The notes under the pieces: model-generated
Told to the model about the DNA's origin: nothing
What the model saw: only the letters and a program-made list of their open reading frames with translations
Databases searched by the model: none
NCBI GenBank assembly: GCA_018816605.1
Contig: JAHIVS010000186.1
Location: 1-15,584 of the forward strand
Reading direction: 5' to 3'
DNA from: Pseudomonadota bacterium
GTDB lineage: Bacteria > Desulfobacterota > Desulfobacteria > Desulfobacterales > Desulfobacteraceae
DNA length: 15,584 nt
In this document: positions 14,776-15,584 of the stretch, piece after piece
Position numbering within the stretch: the first letter of the stretch is position 1
Layout: each line of letters starts with the position of its first letter
Translations under genes and position numbers: made by a program

Positions 14776-15584
14776 TCAGCCATTGATCATTCTGACAATG
14801 TCGTTATAAAAAACAAAAACCATTAATGCCACCAGCAGTGCTGCCCCGAACTGAATCAGTTTTTCCCGCAGCTTATCACCCACCGCTTTACCCGTAATTG
14901 CCTCAATCCCGAAAAACAAAAGATGTCCGCCGTCTAAAACCGGAATGGGAAACAAATTGATAATACCCAGGTTGACGGAAAGCAGTGCAATAAACCAGAC
15001 AAAATTAACGGCTCCGGCCTTGGCCTGTTCCCCTGCCATCTGGGCGATCATCAAAGGCCCCCCCAAATTGTCTGCGGAAACGCTGCCGGTCACCATCTTC
15101 ACCACAGACAGAATGGTCAGCTTCACAAGGCCATAGGTATCGGAAATGGAACGGCCAATGGCCTGGAGCGGGTTCAAACTTCTATGGAAGGTCTCACCGG
15201 TTCCCAGAATGCCGATCACATATTTGTCCACATCCTCTCCAAATACATTTTTTGCACTCCGCTTCTCGGGGATGAGGGTGACAGAGGTTATCTGCCCTTC
15301 CCGTTCAATGACAATTTCAAGCTTATCGCCCTTACCGGTGCCGATCACCCGGGAGATATCTTCAAAGGACTCAACGGATTTCTGATCAATGGCCTTGATC
15401 CTGTCCCCGGGTTTAAGTCCCGCACTCTGGGCCGGCGTATTTTCCAGAATCTTTCCGATGACCGGTGCTGCCATGTATATTCCGGAAAACTGATACAGCA
15501 CATAAAAAATAAACAAGGCCAGAAAAAAATTAAAAGCCGGACCGGCTGCCACAATAATACTTTTCTGGGCCAAACTTTTATGGG
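14776..15584 (-). CDS. rseP: Site-2 intramembrane metalloprotease RseP, 3' part
   Basis: At least 269 C-terminal residues of an RseP/RasP-type protease; the gene continues past the right edge, so the HExxH zinc site is not visible. The visible part starts HKSLAQKSIIVAAGPAFNFFLALFI, the standard membrane segment after the active site. One PDZ domain (VIGKILENTPAQSAGLKPGD, about residues 40-105 of the fragment) and the C-terminal LFPIPVLDGGHL motif, whose aspartate binds zinc, follow. The family cleaves membrane-embedded substrates such as anti-sigma factors. There is no internal stop. The coding end lies 31 bases before the preferred purL start, so the two are probably cotranscribed. Confidence 0.95.
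   Translation of the reverse strand, partial: HKSLAQKSIIVAAGPAFNFFLALFIFYVLYQFSGIYMAAPVIGKILENTPAQSAGLKPGDRIKAIDQKSVESFEDISRVIGTGKGDKLEIVIEREGQITSVTLIPEKRSAKNVFGEDVDKYVIGILGTGETFHRSLNPLQAIGRSISDTYGLVKLTILSVVKMVTGSVSADNLGGPLMIAQMAGEQAKAGAVNFVWFIALLSVNLGIINLFPIPVLDGGHLLFFGIEAITGKAVGDKLREKLIQFGAALLVALMVFVFYNDIVRMING

Overview
The window reads as chromosomal DNA of an anaerobic Desulfobacterota bacterium, most likely Desulfobacterales (inference from gene content, style of the proteins, frequent GTG/TTG starts and a probable selenoprotein; no rRNA or other marker is present to prove it). Nearly everything is on the minus strand. There are no tRNA or rRNA genes, CRISPR arrays or intact transposase genes.

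Layout from right to left, following minus-strand transcription. The right edge holds the 3' part of the site-2 protease gene rseP, followed by purL (a long form with a duplicated PurS-like N-terminus), purQ (ATGA overlap with purL) and a DUF554 membrane protein. A gene-poor stretch (about 9.42-10.18 kb) holds one small basic ORF on the plus strand, several inverted repeats and a REP/MITE-like element. Next is a minus-strand gene that a standard annotator would break into a truncated 'rhodanese' (9063-9422) and a 'DsbD' with an odd N-terminus (7671-9023). It is better read as one gene with two in-frame UGA codons. Convergent to it is a MocR-type regulator on the plus strand, divergent from an EamA/DMT transporter. 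The left third is a compact minus-strand cluster: a small hypothetical protein, ribonuclease J, FtsK and a SAM-dependent methyltransferase, with start/stop overlaps that suggest translational coupling, then the first 27 codons of a further gene that leaves the window.

The most notable item is the rhodanese-DsbD fusion. The two UGA codons fall where homologous rhodanese domains carry the two cysteines of their YCxGxxCxRS active-site segment. The reading frame, including the rest of the rhodanese domain, continues intact across both. Each UGA is followed at a suitable distance (18 and 21 nt to the loop) by a hairpin whose apical loop has G at its second position, as expected for bacterial SECIS elements. 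The predicted product is a membrane protein of 583 residues with a UxxxxU (double selenocysteine) extracytoplasmic rhodanese domain in place of the usual DsbD alpha domain, a CcdA/DsbD electron-conducting membrane core, and a C-terminal thioredoxin domain (CSPC). It would form a self-contained thiol/selenol relay across the membrane.
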